From positions 124,001 to 188,000 of the forward strand of contig PANW01000076.1 of NCBI GenBank assembly GCA_002707785.1: 64,000 bases of DNA. The letters are read 5' to 3'. The stretch comes from Cellvibrionaceae bacterium (GTDB taxonomy: Bacteria; Pseudomonadota; Gammaproteobacteria; Pseudomonadales; Cellvibrionaceae). The notes below the pieces were generated by a model. That model saw nothing but the letters and a program-made list of their open reading frames with translations. It was not told where the DNA came from and made no database searches. Below, piece by piece: positions 39,964-49,918 of this stretch; position 1 is the stretch's first letter; the number at the start of each line of letters is the position of its first letter. A program made the position numbers and the translations under genes.

Positions 39964-40662
39964 ATGAGAAAAATGCAGCAACTGCTGGGCGCAGCAAGCC
40001 TAATCATTGCCAGCCAACTGACTCAAGCCGACGCCATCGGTCTGTATGCCGGCGCCGGCGTATGGCAAGCGGAGGCAGACAACAAAGCTGATATCGCCGC
40101 GCTGTCGGTGAACGACATTGATTTAGGCGATGACAGCAGCAACTTTGCCTATATCGCTCTGGAACATCCCATTCCTCTCATCCCAAACATTCGCCTTCAG
40201 CAAGTTGACCTCGACTTGAGCAGTAATGGAGCCACTAGTATTGACCTAGACATTACTCATCAGGACGCCATTCTCTACTACGAGATTCTCGATAACTGGG
40301 TAAACTTGGATTTGGGTTTAAGTGCACGCCGCTATGACGGCACTGCCTACGTCAGTAATGGCGCTGGACGGGTAAAACTCAACGTCGACGATGTCTTACC
40401 CATGATCTACGCCAAAGCTCAATTCGACCTACCCTTTAGCGGGCTATCAATAGCCGCAGACCTTAATGCAACCGACTACAGCGGCGATGAAATCACCGAT
40501 GCATCCATTAAGCTGGCTTACGAATCTGATCTGATACCTCTATTGGGTTTGGGAGCTGAAATTGGCTATCGTTACATGTCGATGGAACTCGACGATTTGC
40601 GCTATCTAGATAAAGAGCTGACGGTGGATGGGCCTTACGCCGCCATTACTCTACACTTCTAA
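39964..40662 (+). CDS. Predicted outer-membrane beta-barrel protein (TIGR04219-like)
   Basis: A 232-residue protein with a signal peptide cut near residue 24 (TQADA), then alternating amphipathic strands and a C-terminal aromatic YAAITLHF, the usual end of an outer-membrane barrel. The GLYAGAGVWQAE start and IPNIRLQQVDLDLSS block resemble the TIGR04219 family, whose function is unknown. It is 88 bp downstream of the LysR gene on the same strand and ends at a strong bidirectional terminator. Confidence 0.82.
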   Translation: MRKMQQLLGAASLIIASQLTQADAIGLYAGAGVWQAEADNKADIAALSVNDIDLGDDSSNFAYIALEHPIPLIPNIRLQQVDLDLSSNGATSIDLDITHQDAILYYEILDNWVNLDLGLSARRYDGTAYVSNGAGRVKLNVDDVLPMIYAKAQFDLPFSGLSIAADLNATDYSGDEITDASIKLAYESDLIPLLGLGAEIGYRYMSMELDDLRYLDKELTVDGPYAAITLHF

Positions 40663-40680
40663 TCCTGTATTTGGCTCTAA

Positions 40681-40710
40681 TAAAAACGGCATCTCAAGAT
40701 GCCGTTTTTA
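40681..40710. terminator. Bidirectional terminator
   Basis: A perfect 14-bp inverted repeat (TAAAAACGGCATCT at 40681-40694 and AGATGCCGTTTTTA at 40697-40710) with T-runs on both strands. It serves the barrel gene (plus) and the secreted protein gene (minus). Confidence 0.9.
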
Positions 40711-40735
40711 TTTCAATGACTGACATCAGCAACGG

Positions 40736-41611
40736 CTATTGCCGATAGGCCGCCCAACGCTCTTCAGACTTTAACTTCGCTTCGATCGCTTGGCCTTCAT
40801 CGTCATCCATAAGCGCCGTCAAGGCCGACTGATACCAACGCGCGGCACTGCTCTGCTGATAGAAAGCAATGACCCTGGCTTTGGCCCCCTGCTGTTGCTG
40901 CCAAGCCAGTAACTGATCGGTGATTTCTGCAGACTGCACCCAATAGCGAGACGCATCAGAGTACTCTTGTGAACGCCGAGAAAAGTCCGCCGCCATTTCT
41001 GCTTCCAGTAACGCATTACGCATGATGCGCTGAGCCAATATTCCGGCAACTTTTGGAGAGCTATAATCCCCGCGTGCCTGCCATAAAGCCAAGCCCGCCT
41101 GCAGTGATAGTTCTGCATCTTTCTGATTGCGAGCAACCAGCCCTGCAAATAGATCTTTAGCCTCAGCGTCTCTGCCCTGCTGGAAATAGTATCGAGCAAC
41201 ATCCAAGCTGGCCTTATGTAACTGCCTACGCTTGCTGTTCTCACCTTTGCGCTTAGCCAGTGCAGCCTTTAACTCGCCTCGCGACTGCAGAGTAACGGCG
41301 GCGCTATTGTCCTCGCGGATCGCCCAGGACAGCAGCTTGAGTTTTTCTATGGCTTTGTCCAAATCAGCAATATCCTCTCCCGCGGCTTTAACCACCGATA
41401 AGGGTAAAGCACTCGCGGCAAAGCCGGCCACCGGACAATAATTAGAGCTTTTAGCGACGTCACATCGATTAGAACTAGAATATTGCTCACACTGAGAGCG
41501 CCACTCAGAATTGGGAATGGAGTCGCAATCACACTGCAAAGCAGGACACTCCTGCGCCTGAACAGCGAAGGGCAACAAAAATAAAAGAACAACAAAGGCA
41601 CGTTGAATCAT
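40736..41611 (-). CDS. Secreted helical-repeat protein of unknown function
   Basis: I do not recognise the family. The 291-residue protein has a clear signal peptide (about 1-19, ending VQA). It is followed by a short cysteine-rich segment (Cys at 22, 27, 29, 41, 50 and 59), which could hold disulfides in the periplasm. From residue 120 it becomes helical with Ala/Arg/Gln-rich repeats reminiscent of TPRs (DVARYYFQQGRDAEAKDLFAGLVARNQKDAELSLQAGLALWQAR). No catalytic motif is visible. It appears to be a single-gene unit. Confidence 0.7.
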   Translation of the reverse strand: MIQRAFVVLLFLLPFAVQAQECPALQCDCDSIPNSEWRSQCEQYSSSNRCDVAKSSNYCPVAGFAASALPLSVVKAAGEDIADLDKAIEKLKLLSWAIREDNSAAVTLQSRGELKAALAKRKGENSKRRQLHKASLDVARYYFQQGRDAEAKDLFAGLVARNQKDAELSLQAGLALWQARGDYSSPKVAGILAQRIMRNALLEAEMAADFSRRSQEYSDASRYWVQSAEITDQLLAWQQQQGAKARVIAFYQQSSAARWYQSALTALMDDDEGQAIEAKLKSEERWAAYRQ

Positions 41612-41881
41612 CGAGCTTCCCCTAATTATTGTTATCTATCGGGTGTCTCTATGGCGCCGACCTTCTCAGAAGGAGTGCCACTCAACAACCGACAACGCGG
41701 GAGAAATACGCCATTGAGTGATTCGCGACCCAACCCGAAAACGGCATGAATCCACTCGAGAGGTTCTAATAATCACAACGACTTATAACCGAACATAGCC
41801 CTGCCGATGACAGATTTCAACTCATATTAGAGACCAAAACTGTTGTTTGAGTCAGACAATTGGTTTCACTGCAAATGGCGC

Positions 41882-43054
41882 TCACTGAATGAGGCGCTCG
41901 TCCTGCACCTCTTGTCCTCTGACACCCCACCAAACCAACCCCATAGCAATAGCGGCCGCTAAGGCACTCAGAGCAAATGACAGAACTGGACTTGCCGCCC
42001 AAACCCAACCACTGATCAAGGCGCCCGCGGCGCCGCCGGCACCAAAGCTCACCGCGCTGTAGAGCGCTTGCCCCTGCCCCTGAGAAGCTCCGGAAAAATG
42101 ACGCAGAATAAACTCAATCGACACGGAATGAGCGCAGCCAAAAGAGAAGGCGTGTAACAACTGTGCGAATATCATCACCGAGACTTGCTGCGGATAACAT
42201 CCAATCAACCACCAACGCAAGACCGTCACCGCCAATGTAAACAACAACAAATGGCGCAAGCCAAAATGCTTAACGAGACGATGCATGAACCAAAAAATCA
42301 CCACTTCAGCAATCACACCCAGCGCCCATAGCAATCCGATCACCTGTCGACTGTAGCCCAGAGACTCCAGATAGACACTGTAAAACGTGTAATAACTGCC
42401 GTGACTCAGTTGCAGAAAAAACGCAGCGGCCAGAAAACACAACACCGCACGAGATTTCAAACTCTCTGACAAACGTCCCTGTTGATGCTCATCGCTCCAG
42501 CGATGAGAGGCTTCACCTACAGTCAGAGAGCTGCACCAGATCAAAATCAACAACAGTAACGCCACCCAAGGGAACAGCGAAATCGACACCCCATCAAACA
42601 GATACCCTAAGGCCACGACTGCAACGATAAAACCCACTGAACCCCACAACCGAATACGACTGTAGAAATGGGAGATGCCGTGTAAATGAGCTAGGGTGAT
42701 GACTTCAAATTGCGCCAGTACCGCATTCCAGAAAAAGCTGTAGCTAATCACCACAAACGCTACCCAATGGAACGATTGACGCCAGAGTAAAACCGCAAAA
42801 AACAGACTGGCCAGAAAGGCGCCGTACCGAATAACGGACAAACGCCGCCCAGTGTAATCGCTGAGCCATCCCCAAACATTGGGAGCGACAACCCGAGTGA
42901 GCATCATGATTGCTGACACTACGCCGATTTGTTGAGGGGAGAAATCTAGGGACTGTAGGTACAGCCCCAGAAAAGGCACCACGGTTCCCACCACGGCGAA
43001 ATAGAAAAAATAGAAGCTCGACAGACGCCAGTAAGGAACGTCCTTAAGCGACAC
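41882..43054 (-). CDS. MFS transporter (MFS_1-like / HsrA-HcaT type)
   Basis: A 390-residue permease with about 12 membrane segments, starting MSLKDVPYWRLSSFYFFYFAVVGTVVPFLGLYLQSLDF, as in the 3-phenylpropionate (HcaT)-like MFS group found widely in Proteobacteria. The loop after segment 2 has WGWLSDYTGRRLSVIRYG, close to the MFS signature. The substrate cannot be inferred. It starts five bases after the aroC stop, so the two are likely co-transcribed, as in several relatives. Confidence 0.88.
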   Translation of the reverse strand: MSLKDVPYWRLSSFYFFYFAVVGTVVPFLGLYLQSLDFSPQQIGVVSAIMMLTRVVAPNVWGWLSDYTGRRLSVIRYGAFLASLFFAVLLWRQSFHWVAFVVISYSFFWNAVLAQFEVITLAHLHGISHFYSRIRLWGSVGFIVAVVALGYLFDGVSISLFPWVALLLLILIWCSSLTVGEASHRWSDEHQQGRLSESLKSRAVLCFLAAAFFLQLSHGSYYTFYSVYLESLGYSRQVIGLLWALGVIAEVVIFWFMHRLVKHFGLRHLLLFTLAVTVLRWWLIGCYPQQVSVMIFAQLLHAFSFGCAHSVSIEFILRHFSGASQGQGQALYSAVSFGAGGAAGALISGWVWAASPVLSFALSALAAAIAMGLVWWGVRGQEVQDERLIQ

Positions 43055-43059
43055 CGTGC

Positions 43060-44163
43060 TTATTGCTCGGCTTGTGCAGGAATGACCGGAAAGTTATGTT
43101 TCACATCACCGTTTTGCCCGCGGTGACGCAACAGATGATCAACAATTACCAGAGCCATCATGGCCTCTGCAATTGGGGTTGCTCGAATGCCCACACAGGG
43201 ATCGTGACGCCCCTTAGTCACCACTTCCACCGGCTCGCCGTGAATATTCACGCTGCGCCCAGGCAGATGCAAACTAGAAGTCGGTTTAAGCGCAAGACTG
43301 GCGATCAAATCCTGCCCGGTGGAGATACCGCCCAAGACACCCCCAGCCTGATTGGACAAAAAGCCTTCAGGGGTGATTTCGTCACGATGCTCGGTGCCCT
43401 TCTGTTCGACACAGTCAAAGCCGGCGCCAATTTCTACCCCCTTAACCGCATTGATGCTCATCAAACCGTGAGCCAGATCAGCATCCAAACGATCAAAGAT
43501 GGGCTCACCCAATCCCGGCGGCATACCGCTAGCGACCACCGTGATTTTGGCACCCACTGAGTTCCCCTCTTTATTGAGTGCTTGCATATAGGTCTCCATT
43601 TCTGGAACCTTGGAGGCATCTGGGCAGAAGAATGGATTGTTGTGGATTTCATTCCAATCCACCGCATCAATCTTTATAGGGCCCAGCTGAGACAGATAAC
43701 CTTTGACCTCGACTCCATGGGTCTGCAATAGGTACTTTTTCGCAATCGCACCAGCCGCAACTCGCATAGCCGTTTCACGAGCTGAGGAGCGACCACCACC
43801 GCGATAATCACGCACACCGTACTTTTGCATATAGGGATAATCGGCGTGTGCTGGACGATACTGATCTTTAATATTGGAGTAATCTTTGGAGCGCTGATCG
43901 GTATTCTCAATCAACAAGCCGATGGGTGTTCCAGTCGTTTTGCCCTCGAACACCCCAGACAGAATTTTCACTTGGTCGGCTTCTTTACGCTGAGTGGTAT
44001 AGCGCGATTGCCCTGGCTTGCGTCTATCGAGATCTTGCTGCAAATCCACTTCCGAGATTTCTATCCCCGGGGGGCAGCCATCGACGATGCAGCCGAGTGC
44101 CAAACCGTGACTTTCGCCAAAAGTCGTCACTGTGAATAATTTTCCAAAGGTGTTGCCTGACAT
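43060..44163 (-). CDS. aroC: Chorismate synthase
   Basis: Makes chorismate from EPSP with reduced FMN, the end of the shikimate pathway. The 367-residue protein starts [32 protein letters not shown]; signature [20 protein letters not shown] and [17 protein letters not shown] are present. prmB is upstream (181 bp) and the MFS gene is five bases downstream. Confidence 0.97.
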   Translation of the reverse strand: MSGNTFGKLFTVTTFGESHGLALGCIVDGCPPGIEISEVDLQQDLDRRKPGQSRYTTQRKEADQVKILSGVFEGKTTGTPIGLLIENTDQRSKDYSNIKDQYRPAHADYPYMQKYGVRDYRGGGRSSARETAMRVAAGAIAKKYLLQTHGVEVKGYLSQLGPIKIDAVDWNEIHNNPFFCPDASKVPEMETYMQALNKEGNSVGAKITVVASGMPPGLGEPIFDRLDADLAHGLMSINAVKGVEIGAGFDCVEQKGTEHRDEITPEGFLSNQAGGVLGGISTGQDLIASLALKPTSSLHLPGRSVNIHGEPVEVVTKGRHDPCVGIRATPIAEAMMALVIVDHLLRHRGQNGDVKHNFPVIPAQAEQ

Positions 44164-44344
44164 ATCTCACTCGTTGTTACATCGTTGTGTTTTATTGGTT
44201 GCGCACCGCTCTGCGAGCCCAGCTCACTTATAACAAAGCTTCTATTAATTCGCGTAGAGTGTCGCCCACTCGCTGACGCAGTTGATCGCAATACATAAAT
44301 TGCCCAAGGTCACCCGCAGATGACGCCGAGGCATTATACGGGTT

Positions 44345-45262
44345 TTACTGAAAATCTTCTCGGTATTGATCGAGCTGATCCGCCGTAAGCGCGAAAACTC
44401 CGTGGCCGCCCTGCTCAAACTCTATCCACGTAAAAGGCACCCGAGGATAAGCCTGCTCCAAAGCCGGCCAACTATTGCCTACCTCAACAATCATGATCCC
44501 ATCATCGGACAGATACTGGCGTGCCTCTCGCAGCAGTCTCCGAGTAAAATCCAAGCCATCGTCGCCGCTGCCTAAAGCCAGAGCCGGTTCAGCCTGAAAC
44601 TCCGCCGGCATAGCCTGCAGGTCCTCCTCATTAACATACGGAGGATTACTGACAATCAGATCAAATTGCTGCCCTGTCAAACCATCAAATAAGTCCGACT
44701 CGACCGCTGTGACCTGATCGCTCAGGTAGTGATAGTCGATATTTTTCTGAGCGACAGCAAGCGCGTCTGAGGAGATATCACTCAACACCACCTCGGCGTC
44801 GGTAAATACAGTGGCACAAGCAATACCAATGCAACCGCTGCCAGTGCAGAGATCAAGAATACTATGAGGGTAGCGGGTCAACCAAGGTTGCAGCTCTTGC
44901 TGCAGGCTCTCGGCCAAAGGCGATCGCGGCACTAGCACCCTCTCATCTACAAAAAACTCTAGGCCAAAAAAACCGGCCTTGCCAGTGATGTAAGGAGCCG
45001 GAATCCTCTCTTCAATACGACGTTCAACCACCTGCACGAGCTGACGACGCTCTTCCAGCGTAAGACGTGCATTGAGCAAATCTGGAGGACTGTCCCACGG
45101 CAAATGTAACGTGGGCATGATAAGTTGCACCGCCTCGTCCCAAGCGTTATCGGTTCCGTGACCAAAAAATAGCTCTGAGGCGTTAAATCGGCTGGTCGCC
45201 CAACGCAAATAATCTCGAATCGTTAACAGCTCCGCTACCGGAGACTCACGCTTTTCAATCAC
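44345..45262 (-). CDS. prmB: Ribosomal protein L3 N5-glutamine methyltransferase
   Basis: Methylates a glutamine on ribosomal protein L3 with SAM. The SAM site is ILDLCTGSGCIGIACA; the catalytic motif is SNPPYV. The N-terminal helical domain (HGTDNAWDEAVQLIMPTLHLPWD) is of PrmB type rather than release-factor methylase PrmC. Its 305 residues fit. The start is GTG 45262 with TAGGAA upstream. prmB before aroC is the common gammaproteobacterial order. Confidence 0.93.
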   Translation of the reverse strand: MIEKRESPVAELLTIRDYLRWATSRFNASELFFGHGTDNAWDEAVQLIMPTLHLPWDSPPDLLNARLTLEERRQLVQVVERRIEERIPAPYITGKAGFFGLEFFVDERVLVPRSPLAESLQQELQPWLTRYPHSILDLCTGSGCIGIACATVFTDAEVVLSDISSDALAVAQKNIDYHYLSDQVTAVESDLFDGLTGQQFDLIVSNPPYVNEEDLQAMPAEFQAEPALALGSGDDGLDFTRRLLREARQYLSDDGIMIVEVGNSWPALEQAYPRVPFTWIEFEQGGHGVFALTADQLDQYREDFQ

Positions 45263-45392
45263 TGAATTCCTACCTTATCTTTGTCATTACTAGCACAAGC
45301 TATTTATAGAGCTTAGACCCAACTTGGTCACAATCTAGGCGCTGCTAAGCTATCACCAATATCAATTTTTACAGCGAGACAAGCAAACCGCT

Positions 45393-46154
45393 CTACCAGT
45401 AGAGCGCCGCCGCGCTGGCACAAAGCGTCATGACGAAAAGAAACCATTTTAGAGTCGTCTGACTGACCTTCAACGCCATCTTTACACCGATTTTGGCGCC
45501 CGTCATGGTTCCGACGGCCAGAACCAATCCCGGAATCCAAGCAATCTGATCACGCCAAATAAACACCACCAACGCAACCAGCGTAAACGCTCCTGTGCAC
45601 AGGAGTTTAAGCGCATTGGCTCGTACCAAATCGTAACGCAACACACCGGAAAGAGCCGCGATCAATACAAACCCCACTCCAGCCTGAACAAAGCCCCCAT
45701 AAAAGCCGGCAATCCAAAGCCCCCACCACGCTTGCGGATTACCTTTGACCACCTTCGCCTTCTCTTGAGCAGACGGCATAATGGCCGATGGCCGAATCAA
45801 GATCAGCAACGCCATGGCGACCATAGTGCCAAGCAGGACCGGCTTTAGGTAAGTGACTGGAGTAAAAGACGCAGCCAACGCACCTATCAACCCGCCCGCC
45901 AGGGTTGGAATCAACAGGCTTTTTAAATCCGCGCGCTCAAGCTGCCCCTGTCGGTCAAAGCCCCTCATCCCTACCATACACTGCAAAAACACACCGACTC
46001 GGTTGGTGGCATTGGCAATATCAGCAGGCAATCCCATCATCATCAGTGCCGGTAATGTCAGATTGGAACCGCCGCCCGCCAGAGTGTTAATAACGCCAGC
46101 CAACAGACCGGTAGTGAGCAGCAGTACAATAAAAAACGGGGTCAATTCAAACAT
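45393..46154 (-). CDS. TSUP family transporter (TauE/SafE)
   Basis: A 253-residue membrane protein with about eight hydrophobic segments. GVINTLAGGGSNLTLPALMMMGLPADIANATNRVGV is the first family repeat and GFYGGFVQAGVGFVLIAALSG the second. Members of TauE/SafE (DUF81) have been linked to sulfite, sulfonate or sulfoacetate export. The substrate here is unknown. It is transcribed away from folE. Confidence 0.9.
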   Translation of the reverse strand: MFELTPFFIVLLLTTGLLAGVINTLAGGGSNLTLPALMMMGLPADIANATNRVGVFLQCMVGMRGFDRQGQLERADLKSLLIPTLAGGLIGALAASFTPVTYLKPVLLGTMVAMALLILIRPSAIMPSAQEKAKVVKGNPQAWWGLWIAGFYGGFVQAGVGFVLIAALSGVLRYDLVRANALKLLCTGAFTLVALVVFIWRDQIAWIPGLVLAVGTMTGAKIGVKMALKVSQTTLKWFLFVMTLCASAAALYW

Positions 46155-46472
46155 GAATCACCAGTAGGAGGGTTTAGGCGGCACAGTCTACCTTTTTCGC
46201 CTAAAATCACCAGCTTCAGATACTTACTAGGAAGCTCTTCGACATTACCCAACATGAGCGACTCCCACCAACCGAGCCATCGCCACACTCAAGTTTGATC
46301 TTCACAGAGCAGCAATCCAAAGCACTGGATCACGCGTAAAAAGAACTTTACCAAGACACAGCCTTCACGTAGGGTACTCCCCCACTAAATACGCTCCAGG
46401 TCAAGCATTAACCCCAAAACTACAAGGGTTTTTGCAGCGACAGAACGATTTAAGCAAACCAAAGGAATCTCG
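46155..46472. other. 318-bp divergent promoter region of the TSUP gene and folE
   Basis: No gene seen. The region must carry promoters for both neighbours. I found no convincing -35/-10 pair or known riboswitch. AAAGGA precedes the folE start. Confidence 0.5.
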
Positions 46473-47012
46473 ATGAAAGAGCAATACGCCAATATCATAA
46501 GCGCCATTGGCGAAGACCTTAACCGCCCCGGCCTTCAAGACACTCCCGAGCGCGCAGCAAAGGCGATGAAGTTTCTCACTCGCGGCTACGAGCAATCCAT
46601 TGAAGACGTGGTCAATGACGCTCTCTTTCCGTCAGATTCGAAAGAAATGATCATCGTCAAGGATATCGAACTCTATTCCATGTGTGAGCATCACATGCTG
46701 CCCTTCATTGGCAAGGCTCATGTTGCCTATATCCCAACAGGTAAAGTACTGGGCCTATCAAAGATTGCACGAATTGTTGATATGTTTGCTCGTCGCCTGC
46801 AAATTCAAGAACAGCTCACCGTGCAAATTGCGGACACCGTGAAACAGGTAACCGGTGCAGAAGGTGTTGGGGTGATTGTTGAAGCCAAACATATGTGCAT
46901 GATGATGCGTGGCGTAGAAAAGCAAAACTCATCGATGAAAACGTCGGCAATGCTAGGCTCCTTCCGAGACAACACCGCTACCCGCACCGAATTCCTGTCA
47001 CTGATTCGATAG
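46473..47012 (+). CDS. folE: GTP cyclohydrolase I (type IA)
   Basis: Zinc enzyme that opens GTP to dihydroneopterin triphosphate at the start of folate synthesis. The 179-residue protein has the zinc ligands Cys71 and His74 in MCEHHMLPF and Cys142 in HMCMMMRGV, and the [10 protein letters not shown] substrate segment. All catalytic features are intact. It is monocistronic and convergent with the DUF4892 gene. Confidence 0.97.
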   Translation: MKEQYANIISAIGEDLNRPGLQDTPERAAKAMKFLTRGYEQSIEDVVNDALFPSDSKEMIIVKDIELYSMCEHHMLPFIGKAHVAYIPTGKVLGLSKIARIVDMFARRLQIQEQLTVQIADTVKQVTGAEGVGVIVEAKHMCMMMRGVEKQNSSMKTSAMLGSFRDNTATRTEFLSLIR

Positions 47013-47026
47013 CCTCATCGACAGCA

Positions 47027-47098
47027 CATTCAGTGAACATCAAACACACTGAATGGAGAATCACCACACCACAGGCGAAACCTTTCGCCTGTGGTGTG
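47027..47098. terminator. Two hairpins between convergent folE and DUF4892 genes
   Basis: The first is a 9-bp stem, CATTCAGTG (47027-47035) and CACTGAATG (47047-47055). The second is a perfect 16-bp stem, CACACCACAGGCGAAA (47065-47080) and TTTCGCCTGTGGTGTG (47083-47098), with only two bases between the arms. Neither has a T-tail, so they may work with Rho or protect 3' ends. Confidence 0.6.
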
Positions 47099-47143
47099 AA
47101 TCTGATACGACCGCAACAGAATCAATCGGCAATCAAAGGTGCA

Positions 47144-48034
47144 CTACTCGCTAGACAGTAGCACTCTGGATAGCACCACGGACTTCTGTCCACCAATGCC
47201 CAGAGATGCAGGCAATAAGCCGCCAATGCCTTCCGACACCAATCGACCTTCGTCAATCCCTGCGCCGACCAATTGCGCCTTAATGGTTGATGCCACATTC
47301 AGCGAGTTCAACCGCTGTTGACTGAGCAGTGCCGGATCACGATCCACACCCACGATGGCCAATTGCCACTGACGCCGACGCTTCAAGACCACCACCAGCG
47401 CCTCTAACTGCTCACGAGACAACCCCTCATCATTAACGGGAGAAACTAGCAGAGCTTGCTGAGAGAGCAACTGAGACTCAATAGCAGCGTCATCGCTGTA
47501 GAGCGTCAAGCGCTCTGGGCTTTCAAGAATCTCTACGTGAATATAAGCGCGCTTATTGCCTCGCAAAACCCCATAAACGGAAACAAACACGCTGCCCTCA
47601 TCGGCGGGAATGGTGAACACCGAGTATCGTTGATGCTGATCTAAACCATATAACTCGCGAATTTTGAAGCGATTGTTGGCCCAACTGTTACTGCTGCCAC
47701 AGCGGCGGGCCTGACAGGAAAAGACTTCTCTCCCCTCCATCTGAAACAACTGCTGGCGGTAGTAATCAAAAACTTCATCCACGCTATGACCGGCATCTAA
47801 CTGCCGAGTAGAGCGGGACAACTGGCCGCTTACTCGCTGCTCTCGCTCCGAGCGCCACTGCCCATTGATCTTTTTTAACGTATCCAATGTAAGCAGGTAA
47901 TCATGGGTAAATGCCTGTGACTGCTGTATTTCCGTAGATTGAACATAAGGCACCAATGGCAGTGCTATCGTGTTCACGCCGAGCAACGAGCAAACGGCGA
48001 TCATTATCAAATTACGAATTTTCGTCAACGACAT
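47144..48034 (-). CDS. DUF4892 domain protein, predicted periplasmic
   Basis: A 296-residue protein with an N-terminal hydrophobic signal (about 9-25). The body begins TEIQQSQAFTHDYLLTLDTLKKINGQWR and continues with REVFSCQARRCGSSNSWANNRFKIRELYGLDQHQRY, characteristic of DUF4892. The C-terminus (about 230-290) has an OmpA-like look (QQRLNSLNVASTIKAQLVGAGIDEGRLVSEGIGG), possibly for peptidoglycan contact. Function is unknown. It ends the run gpsA-DUF4389-sixA-hydrolase-DUF4892 on the minus strand. Confidence 0.85.
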   Translation of the reverse strand: MSLTKIRNLIMIAVCSLLGVNTIALPLVPYVQSTEIQQSQAFTHDYLLTLDTLKKINGQWRSEREQRVSGQLSRSTRQLDAGHSVDEVFDYYRQQLFQMEGREVFSCQARRCGSSNSWANNRFKIRELYGLDQHQRYSVFTIPADEGSVFVSVYGVLRGNKRAYIHVEILESPERLTLYSDDAAIESQLLSQQALLVSPVNDEGLSREQLEALVVVLKRRRQWQLAIVGVDRDPALLSQQRLNSLNVASTIKAQLVGAGIDEGRLVSEGIGGLLPASLGIGGQKSVVLSRVLLSSE

Positions 48035-48086
48035 AGATACTCCCAGTGTATGTGATCGATTCAGCCGCTCGCAAAATCTTGATCCG

Positions 48087-48974
48087 CTAGCGGAAAAACT
48101 CGCTCAATTTTTCGGCAATCAATGTCGATTGCTCTTCCATATGAAAATGATGGGTTCCCGGCAACAATAGAGGCTCAAAGCGATCAAGTGCCTTAACCTG
48201 CTCTGGATAGCGAGCAACTGTTCCGCCCTGTGCCAACAACAATCTTACAGGGGATTCTATCCGATCAACAAAGGCCTCGATTTGCTCCCATGTCAATTTC
48301 AGCGAAGAGGCCGCTTTTAGCATAGGATCGGCTCGCCACTGATAACCACCTTCAGTTTTCTTCACCCCTCGGTTAACCAATGCTGTGGCGGCACCTCTCG
48401 ACAGCGACCAAAGGCCGTGCATTCTCGCCTGAATCATAGGTTCAAGATCATCATAGAGATTTTGACGGCGAGGTCTCTGACTGTCTTTAATGGACTGCGC
48501 CAACTGTTGCGGCGCATCCTTGGCGAGCATTGGCTGGGGTAACATACCATCCAGCAGAGCTAAGTGAGAGATACGTTCTGGGAAGGTACCCGCCGCTAAG
48601 GTTGAGATGATGGCTCCCCGAGAGTGTCCCAACAAACCAAAACGATCCCAACCTAGCTGATCGGCAACCGCGAAGATTTCACCGACATCTTGCCAAATAT
48701 TGTAGGGCTCTTGCCCTGAGCGTGGTTCGCTGTGTCCATGACCCGCACTATCCAGCGCCACTAGATAACAATTTTGTAACAAGGGTGCCACACGGAAATA
48801 GCTGGCGCTATTATCTAGCCAACCGTGGATCGCCAATACGGGATAACCGGATGGATCCCCCCAACATTGAGCAGCCAGCTCAATACCATTCACATTAAAA
48901 CGGGTCTGAAGCGGCTGTCCCTGACCCACAAGCTCCTTGAGCATCTTTACATCCAACCTAGAAAAATCATTCAT
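48087..48974 (-). CDS. Alpha/beta hydrolase
   Basis: A 295-residue serine hydrolase of unknown substrate. The nucleophile elbow is GHSRG with Ser118, HGWLDNSASYF (50-60) forms the oxyanion side, LDSAGHGHSEP lies nearby, and the probable catalytic histidine is in LPGTHHFHME near the end. I choose ATG 48974 (MNDFSRLDVKMLKE), since the open frame upstream runs through the sixA 3' end and is not family-like. It follows sixA by 13 bp. Confidence 0.85.
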   Translation of the reverse strand: MNDFSRLDVKMLKELVGQGQPLQTRFNVNGIELAAQCWGDPSGYPVLAIHGWLDNSASYFRVAPLLQNCYLVALDSAGHGHSEPRSGQEPYNIWQDVGEIFAVADQLGWDRFGLLGHSRGAIISTLAAGTFPERISHLALLDGMLPQPMLAKDAPQQLAQSIKDSQRPRRQNLYDDLEPMIQARMHGLWSLSRGAATALVNRGVKKTEGGYQWRADPMLKAASSLKLTWEQIEAFVDRIESPVRLLLAQGGTVARYPEQVKALDRFEPLLLPGTHHFHMEEQSTLIAEKLSEFFR

Positions 48975-48987
48975 TCGGTAAAACAGG

Positions 48988-49452
48988 CTACAGTGACATC
49001 CCTGGTTGATGCAACCATATGAGTTCACCACAAGAACCTGCCACCACATCTGCTTGGATATAGGCCAAAGCACTGGTACCCATCATGTGCCGACCGGGAG
49101 CCAACCCACAGATCCAATCGACAAAGCTGCCCACTAACGGTTGGTGCGTCACCAGTAGCGGAACCTGCTGGTGATTTTGATCAATCAGCTCAGATACTTT
49201 GGCAACACTTCCCTCAGGCGTTAACAACTCGTTCGTTTCTATGGGTAATTCAAGATATTGCGAAACAAGCTCAGCGGTTTGCTGGGCTCGTAAATAGGGA
49301 CTGGCAATAATTTTGGTGACGGTTTGCAGCTCCACTTTCGATTGGCTCAAGATCGCCTTGGTCTCGTGATAGCCCGTTGAGGTGAGAGCTCTCTGGGGAT
49401 CGCTATCGGCAAACAACTGCGCCTCACCGTGCCTAAGAAGAAACATCTGCAT
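48988..49452 (-). CDS. sixA: Phosphohistidine phosphatase SixA
   Basis: A small histidine phosphatase that removes phosphate from phosphohistidine; SixA acts on the NPr component of the nitrogen PTS in E. coli. The catalytic motif is LRHGEA (His8), with SPYLRAQQTAEL and VTHQPLVGSF also intact. I choose ATG 49452 (MQMFLLRHGEA), the normal family start, although GGAGG lies 14 bases upstream. It is 154 residues long. It sits downstream of gpsA and DUF4389, a common order in Pseudomonadales relatives. Confidence 0.9.
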   Translation of the reverse strand: MQMFLLRHGEAQLFADSDPQRALTSTGYHETKAILSQSKVELQTVTKIIASPYLRAQQTAELVSQYLELPIETNELLTPEGSVAKVSELIDQNHQQVPLLVTHQPLVGSFVDWICGLAPGRHMMGTSALAYIQADVVAGSCGELIWLHQPGMSL

Positions 49453-49585
49453 ATCGTGTTTTTTAACCTCCGAAAGCACTGCATTAATACACTTTCACTG
49501 ACCAGATAGACAAGTCGACACTTCTGTGCCTACGCGCAGATTTATGACCTACAACTTTGCTGGGCTGGGGAGAGCACTCGCCAGC

Positions 49586-49864
49586 CTACTGATCATTGGG
49601 CCAATCCATAAAGGGAAAAGGCTTCTCTTCACTGTTGTAACTTAGGAACTGCCAAATTTGGAAGATAAAGACCGACAAAGAGTGCCCAAAGCGTTTCAGG
49701 TTTTCATTGCTCTGCCCGCTCACGAGAGCAAACAAAAACTGCACAATCACCACTACCCACATGACAGCACCTGCCACCTGAATAATGAACGCGAACAACA
49801 ACATAAAGGCCAATCGCAACCAGTGCGCCGAGCCCGTAACATTAGATCTTACTGAATCATTCAT
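49586..49864 (-). CDS. DUF4389 small membrane protein
   Basis: A 92-residue protein with two hydrophobic segments (about 17-35 and 37-52) and a conserved tail FIFQIWQFLSYNSEEKPFPFMDWP, typical of DUF4389. Function unknown. It is 54 bp after gpsA and before sixA. Confidence 0.88.
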   Translation of the reverse strand: MNDSVRSNVTGSAHWLRLAFMLLFAFIIQVAGAVMWVVVIVQFLFALVSGQSNENLKRFGHSLSVFIFQIWQFLSYNSEEKPFPFMDWPNDQ

Positions 49865-49918
49865 TAACTTCTCCTTAACAGCAGTGTGAATCTATACCGT
49901 TCATGAGGCACCCGCAGC

